DNA of 64,000 nt from Zopfochytrium polystomum. Taxonomy: Eukaryota > Chytridiomycota > Chytridiomycetes > Chytridiales > Chytridiaceae. The position numbers were made by a program, and so were the translations under genes. The notes under the pieces were generated by a model that saw nothing but the letters and a program-made list of their open reading frames with translations, was not told the DNA's origin and did not search any database. The stretch is from contig JAIVFJ010000112.1 of the NCBI GenBank assembly GCA_025765615.1, positions 1-64,000 on the forward strand, given 5' to 3'. The first letter of the stretch is position 1, and each line of letters opens with the position of its first letter. Of the stretch, positions 9,695 to 21,537 are shown piece by piece.

Positions 9695-11147
9695 TGTGAG
9701 ACTACACCGAGGTCTCAGTGATAAAGTCTAGGATTTTATTCGCAAAAACAAGCGTACCTGTCATAAAACCGCAAGGATCGGGACCCCTATTATTGCTCCC
9801 GGTTCTTTAGTTTCCAAGGCGTTATCAAAGTGTATTTGCGGCTAACCCATCTTTATTATTGGGTCTGCTTTTACTACTTTCGTCTTAACAGTTTCCGTTG
9901 CACCAGGGTTTTCTCAACATATTTTCTTTTTCGGTGACTAACGGAGACTGCCCGACTGCCGAGGGATGGGGTGCCTGACAGGCTGTACCCCAAGCCCGCC
10001 TAATTTATTATTTATTTTTGGCACTTGTACATACATGCATAGGGTTGGGGGGGACTTAGAGCATTTGTGGTGGATGCTCCAAGGCAGGGGGGTTGACTTG
10101 TCAATTTTCTCTCTCTCTGTTTTGGGCCATTTCTCTTTTTCCTTTTTTCTTCAATCTGATTTCTGTCCATTGGCACCAATACAGAGTCCCTTCAAATCCA
10201 TCTGGCTTGCAAAGGTGAGGGTCGTGAGAGATGGTACACACCCGGGTGTGTACATGGTCCCTTCGTGGGGCTCCTCTTAAGGGGCCGAGGGTGGGGAATG
10301 CAGCTGGCCCCACCAGCGACTGCGTGACATTGCCGGCTCTGTGTTGGAGTGAGGATCCCTGGCGCTTGCCCGCCGCGACGACGGTGGTGGTGGTGGTGGC
10401 GACGACGGCGTCGTTGTCCCCCACCTTCCCGTCCCCGCGAGGGTGTTGGTGGCTGCGCCTGGTGCAGCCCCCGACGCCTGAGAGTTCGATCTACAAGCGC
10501 CTGCCTCGGTCCTATTGCTGTGAGGGCGAGATGTGTGAGTACGAGTGCGATGCGATAAAGCCCGTTGGTCGAGTGATCGTGCCGACGCAGCCCGGCGGGG
10601 TGCGTGTACGATTGCAGGTGTTTCCGCGTGCGAGTTCCCTGCTGGCGACCTTCCGACCCCTACATAGTCGACTCCCTTCTCTCTCTCCCCCCCGTCGCTG
10701 GCGACGACGAGGGCTCCCGCAGCACTGTCCGCGACGAGGGGCGCTAGGTCGCGCCCTGTCCGTCCCGTCGCTATTAACCGCTCCTGTTGTATTCGAGATT
10801 AGGTTCCTGAGATAAAAACCCCCGTTTCCCTCTTCTCTCTCTTTATTCTGCGGTTGTGTTGCGCCCTCGGGAGTGCCCTTCCGTTTCCCCTCGCATCGGC
10901 CTGCGGCCCCGCGAGTAATCGGTGCTCTGGCACCGATCCTTCAGAGGATTGTCCCTCTGAATGTTCATTCTTTGTGTTTGAGACCCCTGTTAGACAGATC
11001 GGTAGGGATACTTCGTGGACTAGGCAAGTAGTAGGGTTGAAACACCCCCTAGACAACAGCCCAATAAAGTTAGTTTTAGCCTATTATTTGCTTTCCCTCA
11101 CTCTAGGGCCCAGATCCCAGGGTCAAAGGAGTGAGTATAGTCTCACA
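9695..11147 (+). mobile_element. Solo 1.45-kb LTR, copy A
   Basis: The element starts TGTGAGACTA and ends TAGTCTCACA, an inverted 10-base terminus, and is flanked by AATG on both sides (9691-9694 and 11148-11151). It has no coding capacity I can support. An AATAAA (11063-11068) near the 3' end and a gataaaaa box about 250 bases before it suggest a U3-R-U5 layout, so I call it a solo LTR rather than a DNA transposon. It interrupts the endonuclease frame of the LINE. A second copy lies at 13442-14880 in reverse orientation. Confidence 0.75.
11063..11068 (+). terminator. Candidate poly(A) signal of the long LTR
   Basis: AATAAA sits about 80 bases from the 3' end of long LTR copy A, and the same hexamer is kept in copy B. 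Its position downstream of the TATA-like box fits the end of an R region. Confidence 0.4.
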
Positions 11148-13441
11148 AATGTGAAATAGTAGGGGATGCCCAGAATCACACAGAAGGTCACGTTGCAGCC
11201 CTCCTTGTGGGAGAATATGCAGTGATGACATGGTACACGCCAAGTGCTTTTGGTGACAGTACTGGTCTCCATCAGTCCTACAAGATGAAGCTTCTTAATG
11301 AAATGGCAGATAATCGTTCTGACCTTCTTGCACGAGGTTACAAAGTCATTATAGCCGCTGACCTCAACATTCCTCATGCTGACATTGATGAAGAAGCTGA
11401 AGAGGAGTCTTGTCTCACTTCTGTTTACGATAATGAAGCCCCTGCAATCATGTTACTAAGGCTGTGTACCCTTCCAAGGCTTTGCTGCTCTTTGCAAAAA
11501 CGCCTGTCAATGGTTCTGACCAGTTGTGCATTGTCTTCATTCGAGTATCAAGCCTCCAAGCAACACTCATGCAGCACTTGCCAAGACTCCTTTGGCCCTA
11601 CCCAACACAGTACCAGCTCCACGAGATACTGAGTGAGTTGATTCGACAATTCTCTAGAAGACTGCCACTCGGCTCATGAAGAAACCTCTCCAAGACCATG
11701 ACAGCCCCTGGAGTGCATGTTGACTTCCTTAAGTAGTACACTTTGGAGGAAACTGAAGACCAAACTGCTCATGTAGAGTATCCTGAGGATCAAGGTCATT
11801 CCTTTGCCGGAGAAAAGGATTACTATCTGACCAAGTGGTTAGGATTCTCTACCAAACACAAAACCCTAGCCCATGTTGCCTCTAAAGCTATCTGAAGTTG
11901 CCTGGTTCAGGAAGAATGCCGTGGAAGAGGCTTGCAAGATTGCACCCCAGGGCAAAGCCCCAGGGGAGGATGCCCTGTTTGGCGAACTGGTGTGCATTGC
12001 CCCACATGTGGTGGCTCCTGTGTTTGCAGAGATTCTTCCAGCTGCTTGCAGCCCTCCAGGTTGCTGATTCTCAGATCCTTGTTTGACTTCAATGCATGCC
12101 AGCTTCTGGTCATGGGCCAGAAGTCTGATCAGATTCCAGTGACCCGGGGGTTTCTACAGGGAACTGTGTTGTCCCCAATGCTGTTTAATGTTGCCATCAA
12201 CTCGCTGCCTGAGGCACTCTCCAGGGTGCCCCACAGCCAGTTGCAATGTGGTGGGTTGAAGATCAACTCTCTGCTGTTTGCTGATGACTCTGCAGTGTTT
12301 GCGCAGGACAAGGTTGTCCTTCAAAATATGCTTGATGAAGTTCACAACTGGTCCCAGAGGTGGGGCATGACATTTGCAGCACAGAAATGTGTTGTTGTTT
12401 CCAAGACACGGAACTTGAGGTTGCAGATGGACAGGGTGGTACTCCCCCAGGAGAAGACCACACTGCAGTTGGGACTTGTGTGTGATTGCAACGGCATCAA
12501 CTTTGAGATGTCTCTGCAGATGAGGGTGAAGAAGACTGAGAAGATGCTTCAGTTTCTGAAATCTCAAGGGTTCAATGGCTGGGGATTCTGGCCTGTGAAT
12601 GCCTACAGGGTGTACATGTGCTTTCTCTGGCCCATGCTGGAGTATGGGTTTGCATTGAGGCCAAATTCAGAGGCCTTCTTGGCCCCGGCCCAGAAGGTCC
12701 AGGACATGTGTTTGTGCCAGGCTCTGTCTTTTGGGAAAACATCCAGCTCTGTGGCAATGCATCTGATCTTTGGAGTGGTGCTGATGGTTGCACGCAACAA
12801 GATGTTGAATGTGAGATATTTCTACAGACTGCACCACAGCACACGTGTACAGGTACATGGCTGAGCAGGGGCGGTTGGCTCCTGCAGGATCCCTCACCAG
12901 GCTCACCTTGTTCACACCAGATGTGAATCTGTACTTTGGGTCAGTGCCACAGAAGGCCTTGGCACAGATTCCGTTTGTCAGACACAGGACCTATCTGTAT
13001 GACCTTGAAGTTACGTGGTCTGAGCCCAAGAACATTGATGCTGTCGCAATGCAGAAGATGCACACTGTGTCACTTGAGAAGTATAAGAAAAAGGCCGACT
13101 TGACTGGAGTGGCGGCACCCCTGGTGGTCCCCCCTCACCGGGGGCCTTGCCAGGTGGTTCGCTCTGGTGCAATGTTTAACAGGCGGTGGTTGAGATGTCT
13201 TGTGGCTTGGATGGGAGGCTGTGTGGCCTATCACCACAAGTGCAAGAAGTGTGATGCTGAGCTGGACAGGAACCATGCCTTGGAGTGCTCAGGTGTGCGC
13301 TGCCTCCTGGAGGCGGACCACCCTGAGTCCATCCCAAGCCTGGAGCAGCAAGGAGGAACATCACAGTGCTGGATCTGCTGCTGCAGACTCTGACTTTTTG
13401 GGCGCTGTACACAGCCAATAATGCTGACAAGATCCCCCAGG

Positions 13442-14880
13442 TGTGAGACTATACTCACTCCTTTGACCCTGGGATCTGGGCCCTAGAGTGAGGGAAAGCA
13501 AATAATAGGCTAAAACTAACTTTATTGGGCTGTTGTCTAGGGGGTGTTTCAACCCTACTACTTGCCTAGTCCACAAAGTATCCCTACTGATCTGTCTAAC
13601 AGGGGTCTCAAACACAAAGAATGAACATTCAGAGGGACAATCCTCTGAAGGATTGGTGCCGGAGCACCAATTACTTGCGTGGCTGCGGGCCGATGCAAGG
13701 GGAAACGGAAAGGCACTCCCGAGGGCGCAACACAACTGCAGAATAAAGAGAGAGAAGAGGGAAACAGGAGTTTTTATATCAGGAACCTAATCTCAAATAC
13801 AACAGGAGTGGTTAATAGCGACGGGACAGACAGGGCGCGACCTTGCGCCCCTCGTTGCAGATGGTGCTGCGGGAGCCCTTGTCGTCGCCAGCGACAGGGG
13901 GGAGAGAGAGAAGGGAGTTGACTATGTAGGGGTCGGAAGGGAAGGTCGCCAGCAGGGAACTCGCACACGCACCCTGCCAGGCTGCGTCGGCACGATCACT
14001 TGACCAACGGGCTTTATCGCATTGCACTCATACTCACACATCTCACCCTCACAGCAATAGGACTGAGGCAGGCACTTGTAGATCAAACTCTCAGGTGTCG
14101 GGGGCTGCACCAGGCGCAGCCACCAACACCCTCGCGGGGACAGGAAGGTTGGGGACGACGAGGCCGTTGTTGTCGCCACCACCACCACCGTCGTCGCAGC
14201 AGGCAAGCACCAGGGATCCTCACTCCAACACAGAGCCAGCAATGTCACGCAGTCGCTGGTGGGGCCAGCTGCATTCCCCACCCACGGCCCCTTAAGAGGA
14301 GCCCCACGAAGGGACCATGTACACACCCGGGTGTGTACCATCTCTCACTACCCTCACCTTTGCTAGCCAGATGGATTTGAAGGGACTCGGTATTGGTGCC
14401 AATGGACAGAAATCAGATTGAAGAAAAAAAGGAAAGAGAGAAATGGCCCAAAAACAGAGAGAGAGAAAATTGACAAGTCAACCCCCCTGACTTGGAGCAT
14501 CCACCACAAATGCTCTAAGTCCCCCCCAACCCTATGCCTGTATGTACAAGTGCCGAAAATAAATACTAAATTAGGCGGGCTTGGGGTACAGCCTGTCAGG
14601 CACCCCATCCCTAGGCAGTCAGGCAGTCTCTGTTAGTCACCGAAAAAGAAAATATGTTGAGAAAACCCTGGCGCAACGGAAACTGTTAAGACGAAAGTAG
14701 TAAAAGCAGGCCCAATAATAAAGCCGGGTTAGCCGCAAATACACTTTGATAACGCCTTGGAAACTAAAGAACCGGGAGCAATAATAGGGGTCCCAATCCT
14801 TGCGGTTTTATGACAGGTACGCTTGTTTTTGCGAATAAAATCCCTAGACTTTATCACTGAGACCTCAGTGTAGTCTCACA
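13442..14880 (-). mobile_element. Solo 1.45-kb LTR, copy B (reverse)
   Basis: This is the reverse complement of copy A with scattered substitutions and small indels along its whole length, with the same TGTGAGACTA/TAGTCTCACA ends. It is flanked by CAGG on both sides (13438-13441 and 14881-14884). A TATAAAAA box is present on its minus strand at 13778-13771, where copy A reads GATAAAAA. It interrupts the same LINE reading frame downstream of the Cys/His motif. Confidence 0.8.
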
Positions 14881-15585
14881 CAGGAGACTAGGGTCGCTTC
14901 AAAGAAGCTGGGGATGATGCTTGCTAGGCTGATCGCAAAGATTCGAGTGGAATGCACGGGTATGAGGGACTTTGTGGATGCTTCGGAGACCACAGCAGAC
15001 CAGGAGGCAGACTATTTGATGGAAGCAGGGACAGTGGATGATAGGAGGGCAGATCTTAGGACTCCCACGCAGATGGCGCAGGTACGGAGGCAAGCTAGGG
15101 ATGCCTTGCGTTTGCACTGGGATCCAGTGCGCAACAAGAGGTTTAGGGACAGGTGGCTGAATAAGGAGGCTCAGGGAGTGACAGGGAAGCCGGACAGATC
15201 CGGACGGGTTGACTCTGATACAGATAGCGGTGCTTCAGTGAGAGGGATGTCTGTCTCTGTTGCCTCATCATTTGTTTTCCTTTTGTTTTTTGTTGTGTTG
15301 ACTTTTTATTTTCAAGCTGTTGTCTGGGTTAAGTTTGTCTCTACTGTTCTTTCAGATTTCTTCTCCTCACCTTGGCCTCTTTGTTTTTCTTCTTCTTTGG
15401 CCCTCCCTCACTTGTGCCCCCTCTGACCTCTTGGACTTTCTTTCTTCTCCTTCATATGCATGTACTTTTTTAACTTTCAAGCTGCAGATTCCTCACCTTC
15501 GGGTTGGAGCGAATAATACACTATTGAAAAGTTACAGTTAGGACTACTTCAGTCAGTTTGGATATGGATATGCCCTCAAGCTGTT

Positions 15586-15625
15586 GGATAGGATAGGATA
15601 AAGGGTTCGTTATCCTATCCTATCC
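15586..15625. repeat. Perfect 16-base inverted repeat
   Basis: Left arm GGATAGGATAGGATAA (15586-15601), an 8-base loop, and right arm TTATCCTATCCTATCC (15610-15625). Each arm is three GGATA units. It lies roughly 150 bases after the end of the LINE-derived sequence and could be part of an old element end. Confidence 0.8.
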
Positions 15626-16199
15626 CATCCGCCAAGCCTTAGTACCTGCTAAACCAGTGACCATTATCACAGAAATGTTGTGACAAGGGTGATGCTTGAA
15701 TCGCTTGGGTCTACTCACTCTCACCAGTAGCATTTCCTCTTACCACCGCTCGCACTTCACAAACAATCAAATTTGCTACACTATGGATCAATGCCTTGAA
15801 GTAAATTATGTGCTTTTGTGATCATCTACACAACTGAAGCCATTTATTGTTCAACAGTGAATTTCGAAATAATCAAACCAATGTACTGGGAATAGAAATC
15901 AGCACAATTGTTCCCAAGAGAGCCTGAACACGTTGCTACAATTTTTTGGTGTGCCAGCTTGCTTAGAAGTAATTTGAAGAGGGCATTTCAGGGGTCATGG
16001 TTTGCACAGAAAACTGGTCAGGCCCACCTCTGATTGTTTTTTGTCTCTCCGAAGGCCTGAAGTGTAAGGCAAGAACGTACTGGTTAGCAGCAAGAGGCGC
16101 AAGACAGACATGAGCCAATTGTGCCTCCAACTTTCAATGAGATGCACCATTCCCCGTTAATTATTATTTTTGCTGTCGGATCGTTCAACTTCCCCTAAG

Positions 16200-16490
16200 A
16201 GCCACCAAGCAGACTCTCCACACAAAGCATGATTGTGAAATAATACCCTGGTGGAAAAAAATCCTAAGCAAATCAATGATGTGGCTTGAAGAGTCAGGAG
16301 TATGTCTGGACGGATTGGAGTTACTCTCTCGCATCCAAAAATCTGTGTGGGCGTCAACGTTTGCTTTTATCTCCTGAGAATTTGGTTTGACAATGCATTT
16401 TTGCCTGTACAGGACTTGTATCCAAGCTGCCGCCGTGACATTTTTCGATACAGCCAGCAAAAGGTCTTCTTATCTTACGCAGTGTGTGAG
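16200..16490. repeat. Diverged dispersed repeat, copy 1
   Basis: Blocks such as ctctccacacaaagcatgat, tttttgcctgtacaggac, gacatttttcg and gccagcaaaaggtcttctta recur, with changes, in the same order at 39380-39710. The spacing differs. No coding potential or known family was recognised. Confidence 0.45.
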
Positions 16491-16534
16491 CTTCTTGTTT
16501 ACGTTTCCTTAACATGGCCTTGCCAACAATTCTA

Positions 16535-18895
16535 TTATTTCCTCTTTTTGAAGACTCCAGGGCCTGGAAGTCGCTTCAAACCCAATTCCTTAACGCCTCT
16601 TCTCACTCTCCTCGGGCCATCGTCGTCTGTGGAAGGGCGCGGTCGACTGGCCGTTCTGAACCGTTTATTCCTATCGGTACCCGGCGTAAAAGTCAAAGAT
16701 TTGTTTCCAGCTCCGGTGGATCTAATACGGTCGGAGGATGTCTCTGTGCTCTCGCTGGCCAGTCTTTGCTTGAGTGGTAAGGATGATGAAGACGTCGATT
16801 TTAGCTCGTAGAGGGTTGGACCCCGCTTTGATTTTGGTTGGGTTTCGGCCTCTTCGTCGTCACCAGACTCGTCCTCGGAGATGTCTTCGTCATCTGCCTT
16901 TTCAAACAATGACGGAATCGATCGATCTGCCGCAGGCCGTGCCTAACGTTTTGAAACAATCAGGTATTGTATAACAAATGATGAGAAGATAGTACCGCTG
17001 AGGAGTTGTGTATCCGGAACTCGGACGAATCCTCGTCAATTTCAAACTCCGCATCCTGGAAGAGCCCGGCAAACCGATCGTCTGATTGAATCGCGGCCAT
17101 CATCGGTGCCTTTTTCTTCTTAGCATCTGTCTCCCCCGAAGATTTCATAAGACGCTGCGCAAGTCTGGCGTTTACGCGCGGTAGCTTGTTCTTGGAATGG
17201 ATTCGGGTCTTTCGTTCCTGCTCCAGCTTCTTCTCAATAAGCTTCCTTCTGTGTTCTGCGTATTCGAACGGATCGGCGATGGCTTTCGCCTTTTGGTATA
17301 AGCGAAGATCAACGAAAAACCCGTGCATATAAGCCTTAAGAAGGTTTGTTCCGATAAGCTGATCCAATCCAAGCCTACGAAAGAAAGATCAACACTGTGG
17401 CAGTGAACAACGTGAATGATCACCTTGCAAGCTCCTTGCGACTAAGAAATTTGTAGTCGTCGTACATTGACAAGCCATTGGGGTTCTCTTCTAGCTCCTC
17501 CTGGAAGCACGTTTGAGAATGTTCAACCCTGGAACAAAGGACAACTGACCGTCAGATTGTCCAAAAATGAGCACCATCTTGGTGCCGGACCGAGCTCCGG
17601 GACATAGAAAGTTTGAATGTCCACTCCCTCATTAGCTATCGCAACTAAGCCTGTGTCACCAGGGATTGCGACGTCATTGATGTCATAGGGTGGCTCGATT
17701 GATGTAAACAATTCGCCCTGAAGAGGTTGTAAGAAACATTTTACCACGTCCTCCCCACCAACACTCACATTATCTTTGTTCCAGAACCGAACGACCTTTG
17801 CGTCCGCTGACACTGCTCTGCCTGACGGATGAAAGCCGACATACTTGATCGGCAGCTGATAAGGATGCTCTTTCACCAAAGTCGGTACTGGTTTTCGCAA
17901 ATCGTACAACAGTACGTGCCCTGAAGCTACTCCCACGGAACACTTCAATCCATCGGGGTGAAAGCTCAAAGCGGTTATCGCAGGAAAGGCGTCTAAAGAC
18001 GATCCACCGTTCCACTCTTTCACGAGCCACTCCGCGACGTTCAAGCGAGAAAGCCGCTTTCGGTCTTCCGGGTTCCAAAACTCGACGCAGCCGTCGTCTC
18101 CACCAGCAGCGAGAAGACCATGTGCATCCGAGAGAGCGAGGGTGGCGAGCGAAGGGCTGGAACTGACGAATGGGGAAAGGAAGCGGCCTTGCTCAAGGTT
18201 AAGGCGATAGATTTCCGGACTTGCCGCAGCAAAATACACATCACAGGTTGGAGCGTGGTATTTCAGCTCACGGCCAAACTTTAAAAAAAAGTGAGATAAC
18301 CGCAAACACAAATCGTCTTCCATACCTTCGGTATTCTGGTCTTGTAATGAAGTCCATACTGGGCATGAATCTCAACAGATCTGTCCAACTGCAAATGAAT
18401 CGACTTTTGCCAGTCGTCTGTGAGAATCTCGAAGGCAACATTTTCACAGTCAGTGTGTCTGTCAAACTTCATCGACAGCTCCTGCAGGTCGTAAACACGA
18501 ATTTGGGGCTTGTAAACACCTACAAGGTTGTAAGTTTTGGAACTTATGGTTGTGGTACCGACCTGTTGCCATTATATAGTTGCCATCTGGCGTGTACTTC
18601 AACTTCAGCGACGCTTCAGGAAATTGAAAGTCTTGAATAAGCTCGATACGGGAGCGATATTCTGGGTGGTGCAACTTCAGACTCAACAATGGCGAAGAAA
18701 CAACGCAAACCTTGATCTTTCTTCAGCGATTTGGCCTTTCGCTTTGCTAACCAATCGGGAAGTGCACTTCGACCAGCACTAGTAACGGAGTCTGATCAAA
18801 CTGCATGAGCTCTCTCAGTGACACAAACAGCTTGGACACAGGTTAAGCAACTCACAGATCTTGACATTGTTGTGATGGGTGACTTGTAGGACCAT
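16535..18895 (-). CDS. ENP2: Nucleolar WD40 protein NOL10/Enp2
   Basis: This is the NOL10/Enp2 ribosome-assembly factor, which acts on the small-subunit pre-rRNA particle in the nucleolus. Exon 1 (18895-18856) is MVLQVTHHNNVKI. Exon 2 (18791-18711) gives SALPDWLAKRKAKS and exon 3 starts at 18661 with SRIELIQDFQFP. These follow the family N-terminus. The beta-propeller follows, with KTRIPKFGREL joined across an intron near 18290, then EIYRLNLEQGRFLSPF and repeated WD-like blades (18323-17523). The C-terminal family region is clear: DPFEYAEHRRKLIEKKLEQE and DDRFAGLFQDAEFEIDED (17367-16960), ending in a basic tail. At least six exons are present. It starts 47 bases after the stop codon of the upstream arrestin gene on the same strand. 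Confidence 0.88.
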
Positions 18896-18941
18896 GCTTG
18901 CCGTGTCAAAAAAAAGAAAGAAAGAAAGAACGAAGTCCATG

Positions 18942-21418
18942 TCACCTTTTTGCGACAAACTGGACTCTCTGTAATCGACTTCGCCACCCACCCTCAACGC
19001 TCTCGTCACTCAAAAACCCTTCGATTATCTCGATCATTTCGTCACTCAAACCGTGGACAACGATTGGTGCTCTGAACGCTTCGACTGCCAATTCTCGCTT
19101 CCAGGGAGTTGCGACAGGGCTTCCGCCATTGGCCGCGGCAATGACCCCTCCACCAGATCCTCCTGAGGCCTTGATTGGCTTGTGATTGAACAAGATGGGC
19201 GAAGGGAGAGAGAGGGGAGACTGCGGCCGTGGAGACGGCGGCGAAGTTGCTTCACTCATAGAAAAAGAGGCTGAAGCAGGGGCCGCCGAATATGTTGTAC
19301 GCCAGGTCAACCTGATCTCATGGCGAACGGTGGTCATTGTTCGGAGGACCTTACGGCGGGGGTTTGCCGACGGAACACCATCGTCTTCGAGTCCGACACC
19401 CTCAATGCCCAACCCACTGAGAGCACCGCTGTCACCTGTCAACCCGTCACTGTTGGTAGAGGTATCGACGAATCCATTATCAACAACGGGAAAAATTTCT
19501 TCGTCTTCGCCCATCGTAGGAATGGCATCTCTTGTTCTGGAACACGGAATGAAGATAGTTTTGTTGAAATAGTCTGCCGAACACTTCGGAGAATCTGCGG
19601 TAATACCAAGAACAGACTCGTAAATCTTATGACTTAAGCTTGGGGCACCAAAGCTGTTGCGGTTTGATTTTGATTGAGGCGGAGTTCCCAGGCTCTGCTG
19701 AGAGGAACCCGTCCATCGCCGTACTTCAAGCACTTGGACAATGGATGCTTCAACTCCAACTATATGATAACCGGGCATGACTTTCGACAGGTGTATCAAG
19801 ATTTGAACACCTTTTTCGAAACGGACCGTTCTTGTATTCAACAAGCACGTAAATCTGATCGGACTCTCGGTTTGATGGTTGGAAATAACGGTCGAGTCGT
19901 CCCGAAATGCGGCAACCGGTGAGTGCGGCGGTTGAACAGTTATTTCTGCGGTATAAGTTGGACTTGGCACCGTGTGTCCATTTAGACTTACACCGCCATT
20001 TGGGCTCCAAGGAATCGATTCACCAGCCTCAGCCGGCGGGAAGTTGATTTCTATTGCATGATTATTCGTTCTCGCATTGCTCTTTTCGGTTTGCGGTGAT
20101 GTTGCTGGAATGTAATTATGTTTCTCGCGTGGGTAGGAGGTTCCATTTGGTACAGGTGTCTTGAACAGGGAGGTATGAAAGCGTGGGATCGGCACCTCCA
20201 ATGAAGTGTACGCTTGCAGTTGGATTCTGTCATCGCTTGTTCGGTCTTGAGACGGAGCGGGATCTGTTCGTTTGGTGGCCACCGCCTTACTGATCGCGGT
20301 TGTGGCGTTCAGCACCACTTCCAAAGTGTAAACTAGGCTGCGAAGACAGTAAGTGATATTGGCACCTAACGAAGCATTGTTACTTTGTCTCACCTAGATT
20401 GGCTGCCGTGAAATGTCCCAGGGAGCCAGTCCGGAAGTGGGTCAAACAGAAAGGGATACTCATAGTCACCGGCCTCCAGCGTTACAGTGCCTTCCTCAGG
20501 CCTTGGAACTGACACAGAAATTGTCCTTTCGTAAACCACTGCGGCGTTTTTAGAAGGCGACAGGTGTGGAAAAGAGCAATAATTCCTTTCCCGAACAGGA
20601 GCGCTTCCATGAGGCGAATGGGATGGAGAACTTGGTGATAGTCTGAACTTTGAAGAGAATTTGGCCCACGCCCCAGAGGTGTCCGACGAGTTGATGCGAG
20701 GTTCCGACCAAATCAGCTCTCCGAGGCCAAATTCTCGATCTGCATCCGATAGAGCAGGTATCGAAGTGGATCCAGCCGAAGATGAGCCGTTCACAGAACC
20801 GACCAAGTAAGCTCGCTCGACACCAACGAGACGCACTTTAAGAGAGATGGAGTCGGCGGCTACGGGCTTGGCGAGAGAAACTTTTATTAATCCTCTGAGT
20901 GAACACTGAGTGAAACCGAGGACGCCGTGGAGCAAATTCAAACAATCTGGAAGCGGGACTGCCAAAAGCGACTTGACAGTGCCACGATGACCGTTGGGCG
21001 GGGACACATGAGGTCCGGTCCCAGTGGGAGATGTGGCCGGAACCGCGTCGAGGTGGGATACGAAAGCACCAGAACCACTGCTGGAAGCGAAGTTTGAGGA
21101 GCTGGACAAAGAGCGTTGGTTTCGTGCGGTGCTTGTGGCTACGTGATAACGCGAAGGAATGCGACGAACGGACGGTGGACCGTGCGAACCAACGGCGACT
21201 TGCCCGTTTTGAGGACAATCGGTTTGAGAAGAGTGATTTTGCGGAGGGCTGTGGGGAGCAGCCGAGAGTGACTCGTTCGGAAGTTCAGTCCGAGAGTCTG
21301 TCGATCTTTGGGAGACAGCAAGGGGAGCAGCCGCGGTGGAGAGAGCTACGGTGTTGAGGAGGCTTTCGTTCCTATCTGTGTAGGGTGGCGGCGGTTCGTG
21401 CTCCGGCTCCACATTCAT
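18942..21418 (-). CDS. Alpha-arrestin with PPxY motif
   Basis: Two exons, 21418-20394 and 20337-18942, join in phase across a 56-base intron to 806 aa. The N-terminus has PPPPYTD, a PPxY site of the kind bound by WW domains of Nedd4/Rsp5 ubiquitin ligases. The arrestin N-domain hallmark is LEAGDYEYPFLFDPLPDWLP followed by GTFHGSQS and, after the intron, SLVYTLEVVLNATTA. An arrestin C-type domain follows, with IRFTCLLNTRTVRFEKG. Low-complexity Ser/Pro/Gly regions fill residues 30-110 and the tail. Alpha-arrestins recruit ubiquitin ligases to membrane transporters in fungi. The exact cargo cannot be read from sequence. Its start was chosen because upstream codons include a poly-Phe run from a long A tract. 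Confidence 0.82.
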
Positions 21419-21506
21419 CACTTCGCCGCAAGAAGAGAGGTGGTGGACAGAAGTCCACGTGACTGGGATTGGCGCAATTGGGGACCAATTGCGAACCAAA
21501 CAAGAC

Positions 21507-21537
<31 letters not shown>

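Larger units (their letters stand above)
9370..15430 (+). mobile_element. LINE-type retrotransposon, split by two LTRs
   Basis: Three segments (about 9370-9694, 11148-13441 and 14881-15430) form one non-LTR element. Segment 1 has the start of an apurinic-type endonuclease: ISTWNVNRINSWR, then CLQETHLG in the next frame. Segment 2 continues the endonuclease (IIAADLNIPHADID near 11345-11390) and contains reverse transcriptase: KAPGEDALFGEL, GFLQGTVLSPMLFN and the catalytic FADD in LLFADDSAVFA (about 12265-12300). A C-terminal Cys/His motif follows, CKKCDAELDRNHALEC (about 13240-13290). Segment 3 continues the C-terminal frame (to 15426, with a hydrophobic tail of doubtful status). Both junctions restore the reading frame when the LTR and one copy of its 4-base duplication are ignored. 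Additional frameshifts near 12850 and 13350 show the copy is dead. No poly(A) tail was seen. Confidence 0.8.
15431..16534. other. Intergenic stretch with a perfect palindrome and a dispersed repeat
   Basis: No gene is supported. It holds a 16-base perfect inverted repeat at 15586-15625 and, at about 16200-16490, blocks that recur in the same order at 39380-39710. The NOL10 gene ends at 16535 on the minus strand. Confidence 0.5.

Noticed and set aside
10231..10815. 194-residue ORF on the plus strand
   Set aside because: It lies wholly inside long LTR copy A, and the reverse copy (13442-14880) does not preserve it as a clean frame.
9695..11147. DNA transposon with terminal inverted repeats
   Set aside because: The TATA-like box, AATAAA signal and TG/CA ends fit an LTR better; kept as the rival explanation only.
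20340..20400. A 28-base intron in the arrestin gene
   Set aside because: It would be very short and would not keep the frame; the 56-base intron ending at GCAG does.
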